Both the position numbers and the translations under genes were made by a program. Below, one piece after another: positions 41,601 through 51,139 of a stretch of DNA of 64,000 bases. Numbering within the stretch: position 1 is the first letter of the stretch; every line of letters begins with the position of its first letter. The stretch comes from Paramacrobiotus metropolitanus (taxonomy: Eukaryota; Tardigrada; Eutardigrada; Parachela; Macrobiotidae), in the NCBI RefSeq assembly GCF_019649055.1, contig NW_026570222.1:1612001-1676000 (forward strand), read 5' to 3'. The notes below the pieces were generated by a model that ran no database searches, had not been told where the DNA came from, and saw only the letters and a list, made by a program, of their open reading frames with translations.

Positions 41601-44558
41601 GAAGCCTTAAGGTGCACACACAGAGTAAGGATTATAGTGGTGGTCAAAAGCCTCCCGCTGCTGAATGATGTGATTCTTTGAAGGAAAATGTCCACACGAT
41701 CCATCATTTGACCTGTTAGCATGAAGCACAGTCGCATATTCTCATACTCCTGTCGTGTGCACAATGATCTTCTTTCAGATTAAGTACTTGTAAGTTGGCT
41801 CCGATCGGGAAATGTATACCGCACAATGCTAAAGCGTTGTGCTTGTTATGAAATTAAGTTCATGGGCTCGAATTGCACAGATACACCGTGGTTCAAGTAG
41901 CTGACTTCCAATTTTCTCATGAGGCGAATGGCGCGTCTCCCTGAAAATGGGCGCGGGCGAAGTTATTACAAACAGACTGGCTGTATGTTTTGCAATACTG
42001 CTATCTTTTTAATATTTAATAGGGCCGCTTTGTGTGTTTTTCAGCTTCACTGCTCGTGTATAATAGCTTACAAAACTTGTTACCAAAGCCTTAATGCCAG
42101 GAACAAAGCCATCTGACTTTTCGCATTTTTAACTTCATGCAGAGTCTTATCGGCTGCATCCGCATTCCATGACCAACAGAATACAGATACATGGTCGGCC
42201 ACTACACCACACCAATTTGTGTTATATAGTGTGCCACAATAGCATAGTGTGGATACCGATACAGTATCTGTGGCTTAATGATTCTGCTGATAAAATTTAC
42301 TCTTCATATGATAAAATCTGCCGATTGATGGCGCGGTTTCACGACCAAAAGGCAGTCGAATTCCATGCCGGATGATACAACCTGATTTATTTCAATACGT
42401 TAGCTTAAATATGTTGAAATCCGAATTTAAATGATATGATAGGGATCATATCATATCCAGGATGAGTGATGATTGGACTGATAGTGTCTTATTTAATTTG
42501 GGGTGACGTCATGCAGAATAAATTACGAATAGCAAAAACAATGGGATATGTTTCAACCTGAAAGTGCGCGCTTGACTTGGAAAGTGGTGTTTCATTGCAA
42601 GTTTCTGTAACAAACTAAAATAATTATGACCTTAGCTACATATAACCTAAAGACAGTATTGCTGGGTACTTACATTTCCGCAGATACAATTTACAATACA
42701 GAATCTGATACAGATACGGTCATCATACAGATACAGACACAGTTGTACGAGCGTTTGTCGATATCGTTAAGGAACGTTAACATTCGTATGACATATATTG
42801 TATGCATGCATGTATTGCTCATAAGATTACTTACATTTTTTTACTAATTCTGCAGGTGTCGGAATGGATGGAAAGGAGAAAAATGCGATCAGTGTGTACC
42901 GCATCCGGCCTGCAAACACGGAACCTGCACCGATAAGCCCGGAGAATGCGTATGCGACAAGGACTGGGGTGGCCCAATGTGTGACCACGGTACAAAATCA
43001 GTCTTGCTAGACTTGAATTGCTAAAACATTTTGCTGTGCAAAAGTTATTTTTGTTGTGCTAGTATGCGTCGATTTGTTTTCACAGCCTTTGCTTTTCCGT
43101 AGATTTGAACTACTGCGCCAAACACAAACCATGCTTCAATCATGCGATCTGCTACAATGTTGATGACGGTAAACAAGCGTATGAATGTCGCTGTCCGGAA
43201 GGATTTGGTGGTCTGGACTGTAGCCAGACGACAGAACCCTGCGTTCAGAATCCGTGCAGACATGGAGAATGCTACGCTAACAACGGAACGGCACAATGCC
43301 GATGCGATGTTGGTTGGGTGGGAGATCTCTGTGAATTGGTCAAAGACGCTGTCGGTAGGTATTAAGACTTTAATTTTATAAACTTAATACGCGGAAGAAA
43401 ATTAAATTTTATTAATGTGGTCGTTTACACTTTGTTTTGGTGAATCCCCGAACTAAAGCATTGTTTTACAGATAACGATGAGTGCGTTAGCAACCCGTGT
43501 GCCAATGGGGCAACCTGTAAGAATGAAATTGGATATTACCGATGTATTTGTCCGGATGGGTTTTCGGGAGAGCAGTGCCAGAATAGTACGTAACCGCACG
43601 GAGCCTATATATATTAAATATGTTGTGTATCTACTCTTATTTTGCGCAGAGGTTTAAAGATTATGCTTAAAAATTACAGAAGTCAAAAGAGTTTTAGTGA
43701 CTCCTACGGCGATGGTCTTTACAACGCCGGTTCCGGTGCTGCCAGAAAATACGACTCAATCGGCGTTGGTTCCTCATGCTATTAGTGATGCCTCTGTGGA
43801 GCAGTTACCTACCAAATTAGCTCATGGTAAGAATCGAAGTACCGTACAATTCGTATATCCTGTAATGGCAAAACTGTCGCACAAGTATGCACAAGAATAC
43901 GTTGGAATATCGGTGTGATGATTCATGCACGTACAATGTTCATTGATGATGGCTTGTTATTGCAGTGGACAGCACGATAGCGTTGACCGCGATCGTTTCG
44001 GTCATCCTGGTTTTGGTCATACTGGTTCTGGTTCTCGTCGCTCTGGTATTCTACCATCGCCGTCAGCGCAGTCGTCGTTACGACGATAGCGCTTTTATCT
44101 CGGAAAAATACTCACTTCCGTCCAACAATCGTCAGGTGACCAAAGACCTGTTGAGTAAAGACCAGGCAGACCTTTTAGCGCAACGGAATAATCAGGACAA
44201 CGAAGTGCGCTTGAAAATTCTGAATAATGTTCTCAAAGAAACCAAAATTCCCATGGAAGATGAAATGTCGAATAAGAGTGATGATTTGAAAGCGGGCATG
44301 TTGTACCCCAGAACACCGGATCCCGGCATTGCGCGATATATCTGCGGTGATCCGTCCACGAGTTATCCCGTCTACGCTTACGATAACCACAATAATAATC
44401 GACCAGAAATGCAGAGCAATAAGAATACCAAAAATTCTTTTATGGAAAGTCTAAGAGCGGCCAGGAATAAGGATAACAATGGTTCCGTGGGCATGGAATA
44501 CTTTTCCGCACCGCTGAGCGACGGTAAAGTACCTGTGGAAGATTTCACTGTGGTCTGA
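26638..44558 (+). CDS. Delta-type DSL Notch ligand
   Basis: Ten exons: 26638-26784, 27103-27582, 37368-37422, 37502-37756, 38182-38236, 42856-42989, 43103-43354, 43472-43585, 43680-43826 and 43966-44558. They join in one frame of 743 residues with GT-AG junctions. Order: hydrophobic signal segment ([13 protein letters not shown]); MNNL domain ([13 protein letters not shown], then NLPFDFAWK joined across the long intron to [14 protein letters not shown]); DSL domain at ~268-309 ([10 protein letters not shown] through [10 protein letters not shown]); five EGF repeats; a Thr/Pro/Val-rich stalk; a transmembrane segment (~551-575); and a 165-residue cytoplasmic tail ending DFTVV, a possible class I PDZ ligand. 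It should signal to Notch on neighbouring cells. Five EGF repeats is fewer than the nine of fly Delta. Intron 2 (27583-37367) carries an LTR element. Confidence 0.92.
27583..32551. other. Left part of Notch-ligand intron 2
   Basis: Five kilobases of AT-rich DNA between the MNNL exon and the inserted retrotransposon. Only short unsupported frames occur on both strands, such as 29152-29361, 31736-32170 and 31995-32261. I saw no splice-linked coding segment or repeat structure. Long introns near the start of developmental genes often hold enhancers, but none is identifiable by eye. Confidence 0.4.
32556..32926 (+). repeat. 5' LTR (371 bp)
   Basis: TG...CA repeat that appears identical to the 3' copy over its length, judged by eye. 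It contains AATAAA at 32773-32778. Near-identity means the insertion is recent on the LTR clock. Confidence 0.93.
32927..32944 (+). promoter_or_regulatory. Primer-binding-site-like sequence
   Basis: TGGCGCCCACC directly follows the 5' LTR. TGG pairs with the CCA end of a tRNA, as in many LTR elements. The particular tRNA primer was not identified; the reverse complement does not fit a standard tRNA 3' half perfectly. Confidence 0.55.
33839..34552 (+). pseudogene. gag-like frame, 5' part, truncated by a MITE
   Basis: A 237-codon frame begins with ATG after a ~910-bp leader. It encodes an acidic, helical protein with a coiled-coil-like stretch ([20 protein letters not shown]) and ends in a retrotransposon gag-like motif ([22 protein letters not shown]). 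The stop TAG at 34550-34552 is made by the junction of the target-site duplication and the first two bases of the inserted MITE. The gag homology resumes on the far side of the MITE at about 34838 and shifts frame shortly after, so at least two lesions separate the halves. Confidence 0.7.
34551..34827. mobile_element. MITE nested in the LTR element
   Basis: This 277-bp element has perfect 17-bp terminal inverted repeats (AGAGCCCCCAAACAGTA at the left, its reverse complement at 34811-34827). It is flanked by a 10-bp duplication, AATCACTTCT (34541-34550 and 34828-34837). The interior is unusual, made largely of CCGTA and TACGG motifs on both strands (for example GCCGTATACGG near 34577 and 34691). 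It has no coding capacity. A 9-11 bp duplication is typical of Mutator-like elements, so the transposase family may be MULE, but that is inference. Confidence 0.9.
34838..36295 (+). pseudogene. gag 3' part fused to an integrase-like zinc-region remnant
   Basis: An open frame of about 486 codons runs from the right edge of the MITE to a stop at 36293-36295. Early residues fit the C-terminal half of retrotransposon gag ([33 protein letters not shown]). A knuckle-like [13 protein letters not shown] follows (CX2CX3HX4C, one residue shorter than standard). Near 35695-35925 the reading [22 protein letters not shown] and [20 protein letters not shown] resembles the H2C2 region that precedes integrases, but the paired histidines are absent. 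The acidic C-terminal part matches nothing. Protease, reverse transcriptase and RNase H are missing, so internal deletion seems to have joined gag to the integrase N-terminus. Confidence 0.6.
36815..36821 (+). promoter_or_regulatory. Short polypurine-tract-like sequence
   Basis: GCGGGGG lies immediately before the 3' LTR, where the plus-strand primer of an LTR element is expected. It is short and contains one C. Confidence 0.45.
36822..37192 (+). repeat. 3' LTR (371 bp)
   Basis: Second copy of the LTR, apparently identical to 32556-32926. Its AATAAA (37039-37044) lies in sense orientation inside the host gene's intron. The 4-bp duplication CTTG follows at 37193-37196. Confidence 0.93.
38237..42855. 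other. Notch-ligand intron between EGF1 exons, with antisense coding-like blocks
   Basis: This 4.6-kb intron splits the first EGF repeat. On the minus strand it holds several open blocks with protein-like composition: 40795-41139, 40539-40931, 40260-40475 and 38671-38910. On the plus strand, 41374-41610 begins with a signal-peptide-like segment ([20 protein letters not shown]). None could be assigned to a family or joined with confidence. The rest is AT-rich with no visible structure. Confidence 0.4.
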
Positions 44559-45154
44559 TGACAAGAATTTCCGTTTCCGGATCTACTCAGTCCCGTGTGT
44601 GTGTACCATTGGAGAAACGAGGTTCCTGTGCACAAAGTAGAGTTTACGATGTTTGTACCTCCCCGCCAAAGTTATTTCACTTGTTTCCTGCTTGTTTTTA
44701 CTCAAATCAGTCCACTTACCTCGGTTGCCGGCAAGGTGTTTGACTGTTGGAGAAATGGACGTTGCTTGTGAAATTCGTTACCCTGCAGCAAGATCACGTT
44801 GGTCCTTGTAAATTAAAATTTATTCGTTTGGTTTTAATGTTCGGTTTCTGTGCAAGTGATTTCATAGGATTTCTCGCATTTCTCACGATTTTAACCCGGA
44901 TTGTTTGATACTTCTGTGCAGCTAGAATTTTCTCTTGCCGTTTTAAAGCAATGTTGTTTGTCCTGTTTCGTTTTAAATGGTCTCAGTAGATTGTTGTTCC
45001 GACGTTTCCGGAAACGATGGTTGAACTGCGCGGTGACTGTTTTCACTTTGCGCACTTCGTAATTCTAGGCTGCATTGTGATTTTTTATTCTAAGACTTAT
45101 TTTCATTAACAACCTAACTTCAGTATGTTACTGCTGATACAAAATCGTATGTTC

Positions 45155-45160
45155 AATAAA
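45155..45160 (+). terminator. Probable polyadenylation signal for the Notch ligand
   Basis: AATAAA about 600 bases after the stop codon, followed by a TTGT-rich stretch. Positional assignment. Confidence 0.45.
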
Positions 45161-45735
45161 TTGTATCCTCGACGACAAACACTACCGTGTTTGTGGTGTT
45201 GCAGATGCCCGGGTTTAATGTATAGTGCATTTTAAACAATCCTTTTACGACTTTATTGTAAGTCTATCTTTACAGAATGTCGTTGTCAACAGTTAAACAA
45301 AACCGTATCGTACGGAATGGTTACGAAGTGATTTGTATTTTGTACCGAAAACCATGTCATTCTGTATCTGGCCATGAATTTTTTGCTGAAGCAAAGAATA
45401 TTCTTTGCGATGAATTCGAATTCATCTCGATCGGTCACGAAGTGCAGCAGTTATTCCAGATTGCTTTTGCATGTACGTAGGGTCAGTGTTCCTGACTCCA
45501 GTTAATCTAATGGCCGGTACGGGTATCATAACACATTATAGCAGGAGCAATAGTTATCAGTTAACTAACAGCTGATATTAATAATAACATGTAAAAAGCG
45601 AATTTCTGTTCTGTAAAACTAATTTTCACAAGCCGGAGATGTCCACTGATCACGATTACTGAACGGTTTGAACGGTTCTAACACATTAAAAATAGAAAAA
45701 GAACCACGAATATCAGAAAACAAAACATAGTAATC

Positions 45736-45776
45736 GTTATTCAGCTGAATGTGTAAGACACATTCAGCTGAATAAC
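45736..45776. repeat. Perfect 19-bp inverted repeat with 3-base loop
   Basis: The arms GTTATTCAGCTGAATGTGT and its reverse complement are separated by AAG, giving a strong hairpin. The arm contains its own palindrome ATTCAGCTGAAT. A partial third copy (AGCTGAATGTGTTAGAC) lies near 45796. No duplication of flanking DNA is visible. Confidence 0.85.
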
Positions 45777-46003
45777 ACATTCAGTTTTCTAAGTAGCTGA
45801 ATGTGTTAGACAGAAAGGAAAGTTACTTTTGGAATGACCTTTGTAATCATCCTGAAGCAACCAACTTCATCATGGAAAGCCGACAGACTCACCCCTCGTG
45901 GCGCATACCCTGATTGAGCTACTTATTATACTGTACTGTACGTATGCCCCTAGCTTCATACGTCATGCTGCACACAAGTACGTTCACCACACTCTGCATG
46001 CTT

Positions 46004-46270
46004 CAAGGGAGTCATCCATAAATTACGTAACGCCAAAATTCACGGTTTTAAACACTCCCCTCCCCCTTTGTCACCAATGCTAACAAAACTGATATCCCCT
46101 CCCCTAAGCGTTACGTAATAAAATCAAAACCCGTCCACCATTGTGACGTCATAATTGTAACAAAACGTAACAATTTTTTATAGCCCCCGTCCCCTTTGTC
46201 ATAAATCGTAAGTTTTCAAAGACTCCCCCCTCCCTCTACTTGCGTTACGTAATTTATGGATTGTCCCTTG
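46004..46270. mobile_element. MITE-like element with ~28-bp terminal inverted repeats
   Basis: The ends read CAAGGGA, then a 3-4 base mismatch, then a perfect 20-bp inverted repeat ATCCATAAATTACGTAACGC (46014-46033 and its complement at 46242-46261). The interior of 267 bp carries C-rich runs (CTCCCCTCCCCC) near both ends and no open frame. Such short non-coding elements with inverted ends are typical of non-autonomous DNA transposons. No clear target-site duplication was seen, so the exact boundaries are uncertain. Confidence 0.75.
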
Positions 46271-46632
46271 GCGGCTTGACACACTCACAAGTCGGACGCA
46301 GACTATGTATAAGTATTGAAAAAGCACTCTACAGCTTCCACCAATACATGATACCGTATTTACGAGTTAATATCGTGTACCGCCACTGCCACAGTCGTGA
46401 CTTCTCTATCGTTTCCAGCCAGATTGTGCTTTGGCCTTGAAGTGCGTTGTCACATGAATGACACATAACGTAAGTAGGACCAATACTCCACTAATTTCCG
46501 GGATGTTGCTAAGAATGCATTATGTTGTAGAGCGGAAGACAGTGGAGGGGAAGCCAGAAAGCGCTATGCGTCTGCAGTTGACGGTCTCAGTGCGTGCTTG
46601 GTTTTCTCGCGAATCTTGGTGTCCAGGTGCCC

Positions 46633-49203
46633 ATGGAGGAGAAAGCCTCCACATTGCCTTTTTTCACCGTTCGTCCTTCTAATCTCCCAGTGACACCCGG
46701 CGATGGCTACGCCAGCCAATTCGATATCTCTCGAAAGAATATCATCGCCCTAGCCAGCACAGTCAGTTTAATCCGAACTCAAAATCCCGTCGTCGCATCC
46801 TCCGACGGATTCCCGAAAGCGCACGTTAGCGGCTTGAATACCGATCGTCGAGGGACGAAACGAACAGTGGATGATCAAGAGAAAAACGGCAGAAATGACT
46901 CTCACCCGGACGAGCACGATGACCACGTGGAGAAGGAGAACCTGGCTGACAGTGCAGCGGGCATTGTGTCCACGGTGTATCTGTGTGATGTGGAGAATGT
47001 ATGGCGGCCGTTTGAGATTTTCCGTTTCTCCGGACGACCGTCAGTGGTGCGCTGGAGCAACAGCGCATCCACGATCCTCGTGTGCAGTGAGCGAGGAATT
47101 TTCTACATTTTAACCAACCGCACTGGCGCCATGAACGCCTGGCATCTGCTGCATCGAGGCAATTTGAATACAGAGGATAAAATCATCCACGTGGCGTGGC
47201 TAAAACAGCTGATTCACTTTTCCTCGGAAACTGAACCTCCCACCGATGGCATTATGGAAACCCCGGAAAAACCACCGGCATCCTGGACGGCGGTGTCGAG
47301 CAATCAGGACAGTGAGGATTATCTTGATGGATTTTTTTGTGTAACGCACAGCGGGAAAATTGTTTTTGTGACAGTTCAGGGCAAAATGTTTCCTGGTGGA
47401 AAGACGAAATGTAGTGTCACATCGGTGGACATCCCCGGAGATATCCGTGAATTTTCTATGGCCGATTCCGTCTTCGACCCGGACGATCATCGTTTCATTC
47501 TGACGGTGGGTCATCCAGCATTGTCGGAAATTATTTGCTTAAAGATCGGTTTATCGGAGGAAAGTGTATCGCCGCTGCGTTCGCCATCCGCCCTGATTGA
47601 TAATCTGGTGAATATTCCGTTGAAGCGGAAAATCAGCCAGCTGTCGTGGCTGAGTGGCTGTGGTCAGAAAGAGCATTTTTTGGCGGTGGCTACCGTTAAT
47701 GACGACGAGGAAAGCCCCGCTGTTCTGGAAATTTGGGCGCTTAGTCTCGTTATGCAGGATGATTTTTTATTATCGCTCGATGCGGAAGTCATTGAGCCGA
47801 CGGCGGTGAAACTGTTCTGGACCTGTCAGGCGGAGAAAGCCGTCCCGTTTGAAATTGTCAGTATTGTCCAGTCAGTACAGTGTTTCTATTCGTCGGATAT
47901 CCCGCGGCAGGGAACGATGGCGCTGCAGGGCCGTAATCATGCCATCAGTCTGCTGAACGTTAAACTGGATATGGAAATCTCTTTTTCAGATTTATGCCAC
48001 TTCCACTTGAACCCACCAAAACCGGATGTGGCCGCACACAGCCCGGTGTGTTTCAGTGCCAATGGTTTCTTGTTATTGTGTGGCAGTGCAGACAGCCGTC
48101 TCGTTGCGTGGCGTGTTCCGCAAGAGTTTTGGTCATTTTTAACGAACGACGATCCAACGCGATTGCTGCTGAACACCAGTGGGGACTTTTGTGACTTTCT
48201 CGCAGTTATGGAGCCGTCGAATGTGTCCGCCGAATTGGAATTATTAGAAAGTACTTACCGCACAATATCGGCCTTGCAGAAGCAGACGTCGCGATTGCGC
48301 TACTACCGGTTGCGTGCGGGATTAACGGAGAAACTGGCTGGCAAAGAATCAGGTTTTATAGTATTATTAACCGTGTATTTCGACTCCTTTTTATCGTATC
48401 TTGAACAGTTTCTGACGCCCGACGATGCATCGTTAACTTCCATTTTCCACATCAGTGAGCTGATGGCCATCTTGGAGCAGGCGGATGCTACTTTGGACGC
48501 CGTGGTCAGCGTGGTTGACCGGCAGGTGGCCTTCGATAAGACAGCTCTCTGCCATGTGCAAACCGGTTTCCACCAAGTACTGGTCGTGACGTTTGATTTT
48601 CTAATGTTGTGCGTTAAACATCAGCACGTGCTGATGCATGCCGGCGAAGCATTGACCAAGGTGCGCTTAATTCTGGCCACCTTGGCGGCGTGGATCGGAA
48701 GCCAGGGTTTTTTTAAGCAGTTATGGCGCCGTCCAGCTTTGTATCCCGCTGCGTTGAATATTTTGGATATTATGTTCTCTGCCACAGCTGTCCTGCTGAC
48801 AGGAACACCGGAAAAAAACCTTTACGGAGATTTGATGCGTGTACTGGAAGAAATTAATGTGGAGGACGATGCCTATGGTAGAAACTGGAAGGAGCTGTAT
48901 ATACGTGCGCAGAGTCGCATAAGTGTGGAACAGTCAGAGCAGATGAGATATATTTACAATCTTCGCTTCCCGTATGCCATTCATGCTTCTCCCGAAATGG
49001 AGAAAAATGGCAACAACAAGGAAGCGAAGTCTGATGATGCGGAAATTCTGATGAGAAAGCCTGGACGCCGAAAGTTCTGCTCGCGGTGTTATTTCAATTT
49101 TCCTTGGCGGCTTAAAACGAATTCGGCTGGCTCATGGACCAGTCATATTCAACAGCGCTGGACTGAGTGTTTCTGTGGTGGTCAGTGGATTTTCTTGGAG
49201 TGA
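46633..49203 (+). CDS. MED16: Mediator complex subunit 16
   Basis: An intronless frame of 856 residues, close to human MED16 (877). The N-terminal half is a WD40-type beta-propeller region; examples are CDVENVWRPFEIFRFSG, VVRWSNSASTILVCSERG and FLLLCGSADSRLVAWRV. The C-terminal half is helical. It ends with a short Cys-containing segment (KFCSRCYFNF ... WTECFCGGQW) resembling the conserved MED16 C-terminus, where a Cys pair and a Trp-containing 'WRV'-like ending are known. MED16 sits in the Mediator tail and links activators to RNA polymerase II. The first in-frame ATG (46633) is taken as start because MEEKASTLPFF leads straight into the conserved region. The frame stays open a little upstream without another ATG. 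Identity is by overall pattern. Confidence 0.82.
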   Translation: MEEKASTLPFFTVRPSNLPVTPGDGYASQFDISRKNIIALASTVSLIRTQNPVVASSDGFPKAHVSGLNTDRRGTKRTVDDQEKNGRNDSHPDEHDDHVEKENLADSAAGIVSTVYLCDVENVWRPFEIFRFSGRPSVVRWSNSASTILVCSERGIFYILTNRTGAMNAWHLLHRGNLNTEDKIIHVAWLKQLIHFSSETEPPTDGIMETPEKPPASWTAVSSNQDSEDYLDGFFCVTHSGKIVFVTVQGKMFPGGKTKCSVTSVDIPGDIREFSMADSVFDPDDHRFILTVGHPALSEIICLKIGLSEESVSPLRSPSALIDNLVNIPLKRKISQLSWLSGCGQKEHFLAVATVNDDEESPAVLEIWALSLVMQDDFLLSLDAEVIEPTAVKLFWTCQAEKAVPFEIVSIVQSVQCFYSSDIPRQGTMALQGRNHAISLLNVKLDMEISFSDLCHFHLNPPKPDVAAHSPVCFSANGFLLLCGSADSRLVAWRVPQEFWSFLTNDDPTRLLLNTSGDFCDFLAVMEPSNVSAELELLESTYRTISALQKQTSRLRYYRLRAGLTEKLAGKESGFIVLLTVYFDSFLSYLEQFLTPDDASLTSIFHISELMAILEQADATLDAVVSVVDRQVAFDKTALCHVQTGFHQVLVVTFDFLMLCVKHQHVLMHAGEALTKVRLILATLAAWIGSQGFFKQLWRRPALYPAALNILDIMFSATAVLLTGTPEKNLYGDLMRVLEEINVEDDAYGRNWKELYIRAQSRISVEQSEQMRYIYNLRFPYAIHASPEMEKNGNNKEAKSDDAEILMRKPGRRKFCSRCYFNFPWRLKTNSAGSWTSHIQQRWTECFCGGQWIFLE

Positions 49204-49737
49204 AAGAATCTTTTTCAGACAGAAATTTTAACGGTTTTTATTTGCACATTCGAGTGTATTTTGATGTGAATGCTCGGCATTTTCTTATCTACCTCGGTGA
49301 ATTACCTGTCGGTGTTTTTAAGCTTTTGAACTTTTTGTGTTATTTAATTTTTAAACCAGAGTGCAGTATCAATCAGAAAGTAAGAATATATTGTTACTTT
49401 TATTTAATGAATCCCCCTGAACGCCTTATGAGATCCCGATAAAACATTATTTACAGAAATTTCGTTTTAGCAGTGAAAAAACCATGTGCCAAACAGTCAA
49501 ACATAGAGCCGCTTGTAATCGGGTTTGTTTCACCGCATTTCGCATGATATCACATGGGGCGCTGCCAGTACAAGTACTTACAACAGCCGCGTAAAAGAAA
49601 CCTGCTGCGCAGGCGCACCAGTGAAGCCAAACTACGACCAGGGCTTTTGAGGAAGACAAGCGCACATCAATCAAATATGCTGCAAGAGATCGTTCCAGTA
49701 CGGGTTAAACATGCAGAATTTCCTGGGATGATTATCG
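49204..49737. other. Convergent 3' region between MED16 and MOB2
   Basis: Both transcripts should end here. A reverse-strand AATAAA at 49399-49404 may end MOB2. Frames at 49167-49442 (+) and 49447-49674 (-) resemble nothing. Confidence 0.45.
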
Positions 49738-51139
49738 TCAGACCACCGACGTTTCCAGTGCATTGCCCCACAACAGATCTTTGACGTTCAGTGGAGCCGT
49801 CGGATTCACAGGTTTTCTATCACAGGCCGACTTGGAGTTCTCCCAACTGCGAAATGCGGTCAGTGGCGTCTCCGGGTCCACTTCCTCGTGTGAGATACCA
49901 GTAGAATCACCAGGTAAAGGGCTTTCCGACGGTGGAGCGGGCTCCTTTTCATTGCCGCTTTCCACATCAGTCAGCAAACATTCCGCTAGATCACGCAATA
50001 CATCCAGTTCGCGGGCCTCAATCAGGCCAAAGTGCTGACTAAAGATGACAAAATGAACGAAGACACTGTTGAGGTACACGTGGGTGCCAAGCTGAACGTG
50101 GGCGTCAAAGTGCGCATGGTACATGTGGGCCAAGACATGCAATAGTTGACGCTGAATTCGTCGAATAACCGTATCGAAATTCGATGGGAACGACATACCT
50201 ATTATCAGCAAAACAACAACTAATTAACACAGTCTTTAACGAAACATATATTATTAGCCGCGAATTAAAATAACATGTAGTGATGTTTTCTTGAAACACG
50301 GTAAATGCTAACCAACGGCCACACGAATTCAATATATTACAAAAATTGCAAATGTCTTTCGTACCGTGCCTGGCAGGAAACACCGTAACATCCCGCATTA
50401 GCCTTTCTATCGAAGCAGTGACGTAATCGATATACTGGACAGCTGAACATTTTGATTTTTTCCCTTTCTCATCAATCCAATAATATATTCTGCCGGCAGC
50501 CGAAACAAAACAACCGTCAATAGTCGAGATTACGCAGGAAGAAAATCTATTACGCCTTACGTGTTATTTGGCGCAGACATCGTGGGGCAAGTTGACTGAG
50601 TGCAGAATTCCGATATCGTTCCGTACAGCAAGTTCACGTTATTAAAAAACGGAATAACTATAACAATTTCCAAAGCTTGTTTATGCTATGAGATGGTTCT
50701 TTTCCGACATACGATAATTTACGATACTGGATAACGGATTAAAGTTTAAGCAGTTCTAAAATTAAAAGAAATTCCGGAATTATCTAATTATCTATGTAAT
50801 ATTCCAGACATAGCTGGGAAAGCAAACTCCACGTAAATAAAAATGACACCTTTCAGATAATTAATTGTTACAATTTAAAATCGATTTTCACTCACTCTGG
50901 GATGCAAGCCATTCAGACAATTCTATTTCTGACGGTAAGCAAATGATTTGGCGAAGCTGGCTGGTCTGAATAAATCGCTGCATCAATGAGCGGTTGAGGT
51001 AAAGTTTGGTGCTGTCATCGGTTGGAGTGGACGTTGCATCACCGCTTCCGTCATTTTTTTCCTTCTTTCTTCCTTTCCTGCAACGCATTAGCAATTTCAG
51101 CGTCAGACGTACAGTGGAAACAGGAAGTCGAGAAAGCAT
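49738..51139 (-). CDS. MOB2: MOB kinase activator, MOB2-type
   Basis: Exons in transcript order: about 51139-50896, 50657-50561, 50489-50365 and 50198-49738, all in phase, ~308 residues. The frame follows MOB2: [66 protein letters not shown] and a final [13 protein letters not shown]. The zinc ligands are the Cys pair in EFCTQSTC and the two His of [13 protein letters not shown]2 binds NDR/LATS-family kinases (tricornered in flies) and modulates cell shape and growth. A ~75-residue Pro/Ser-rich tail follows the domain, as in fly Mob2. The start is uncertain. An AG acceptor at 51078 precedes KGRKKEKND, which mirrors the point where known MOB2 first exons join, so the true start may be in an unseen upstream exon. 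Confidence 0.85.

Larger units (their letters stand above)
44559..46632. other. Notch-ligand 3' untranslated region and intergenic DNA before MED16
   Basis: The Notch-ligand 3' UTR probably extends to about 45180, where AATAAA occurs at 45155-45160. Beyond it lie a perfect hairpin (45736-45776) and a MITE (46004-46270). No coding exon was recognised. The MED16 promoter should lie between 46270 and 46632. Confidence 0.5.

Noticed and set aside
49763-50038. Plus-strand frame of 91 codons at the MOB2 C-terminus
   Set aside because: Antisense shadow of the last MOB2 exon.
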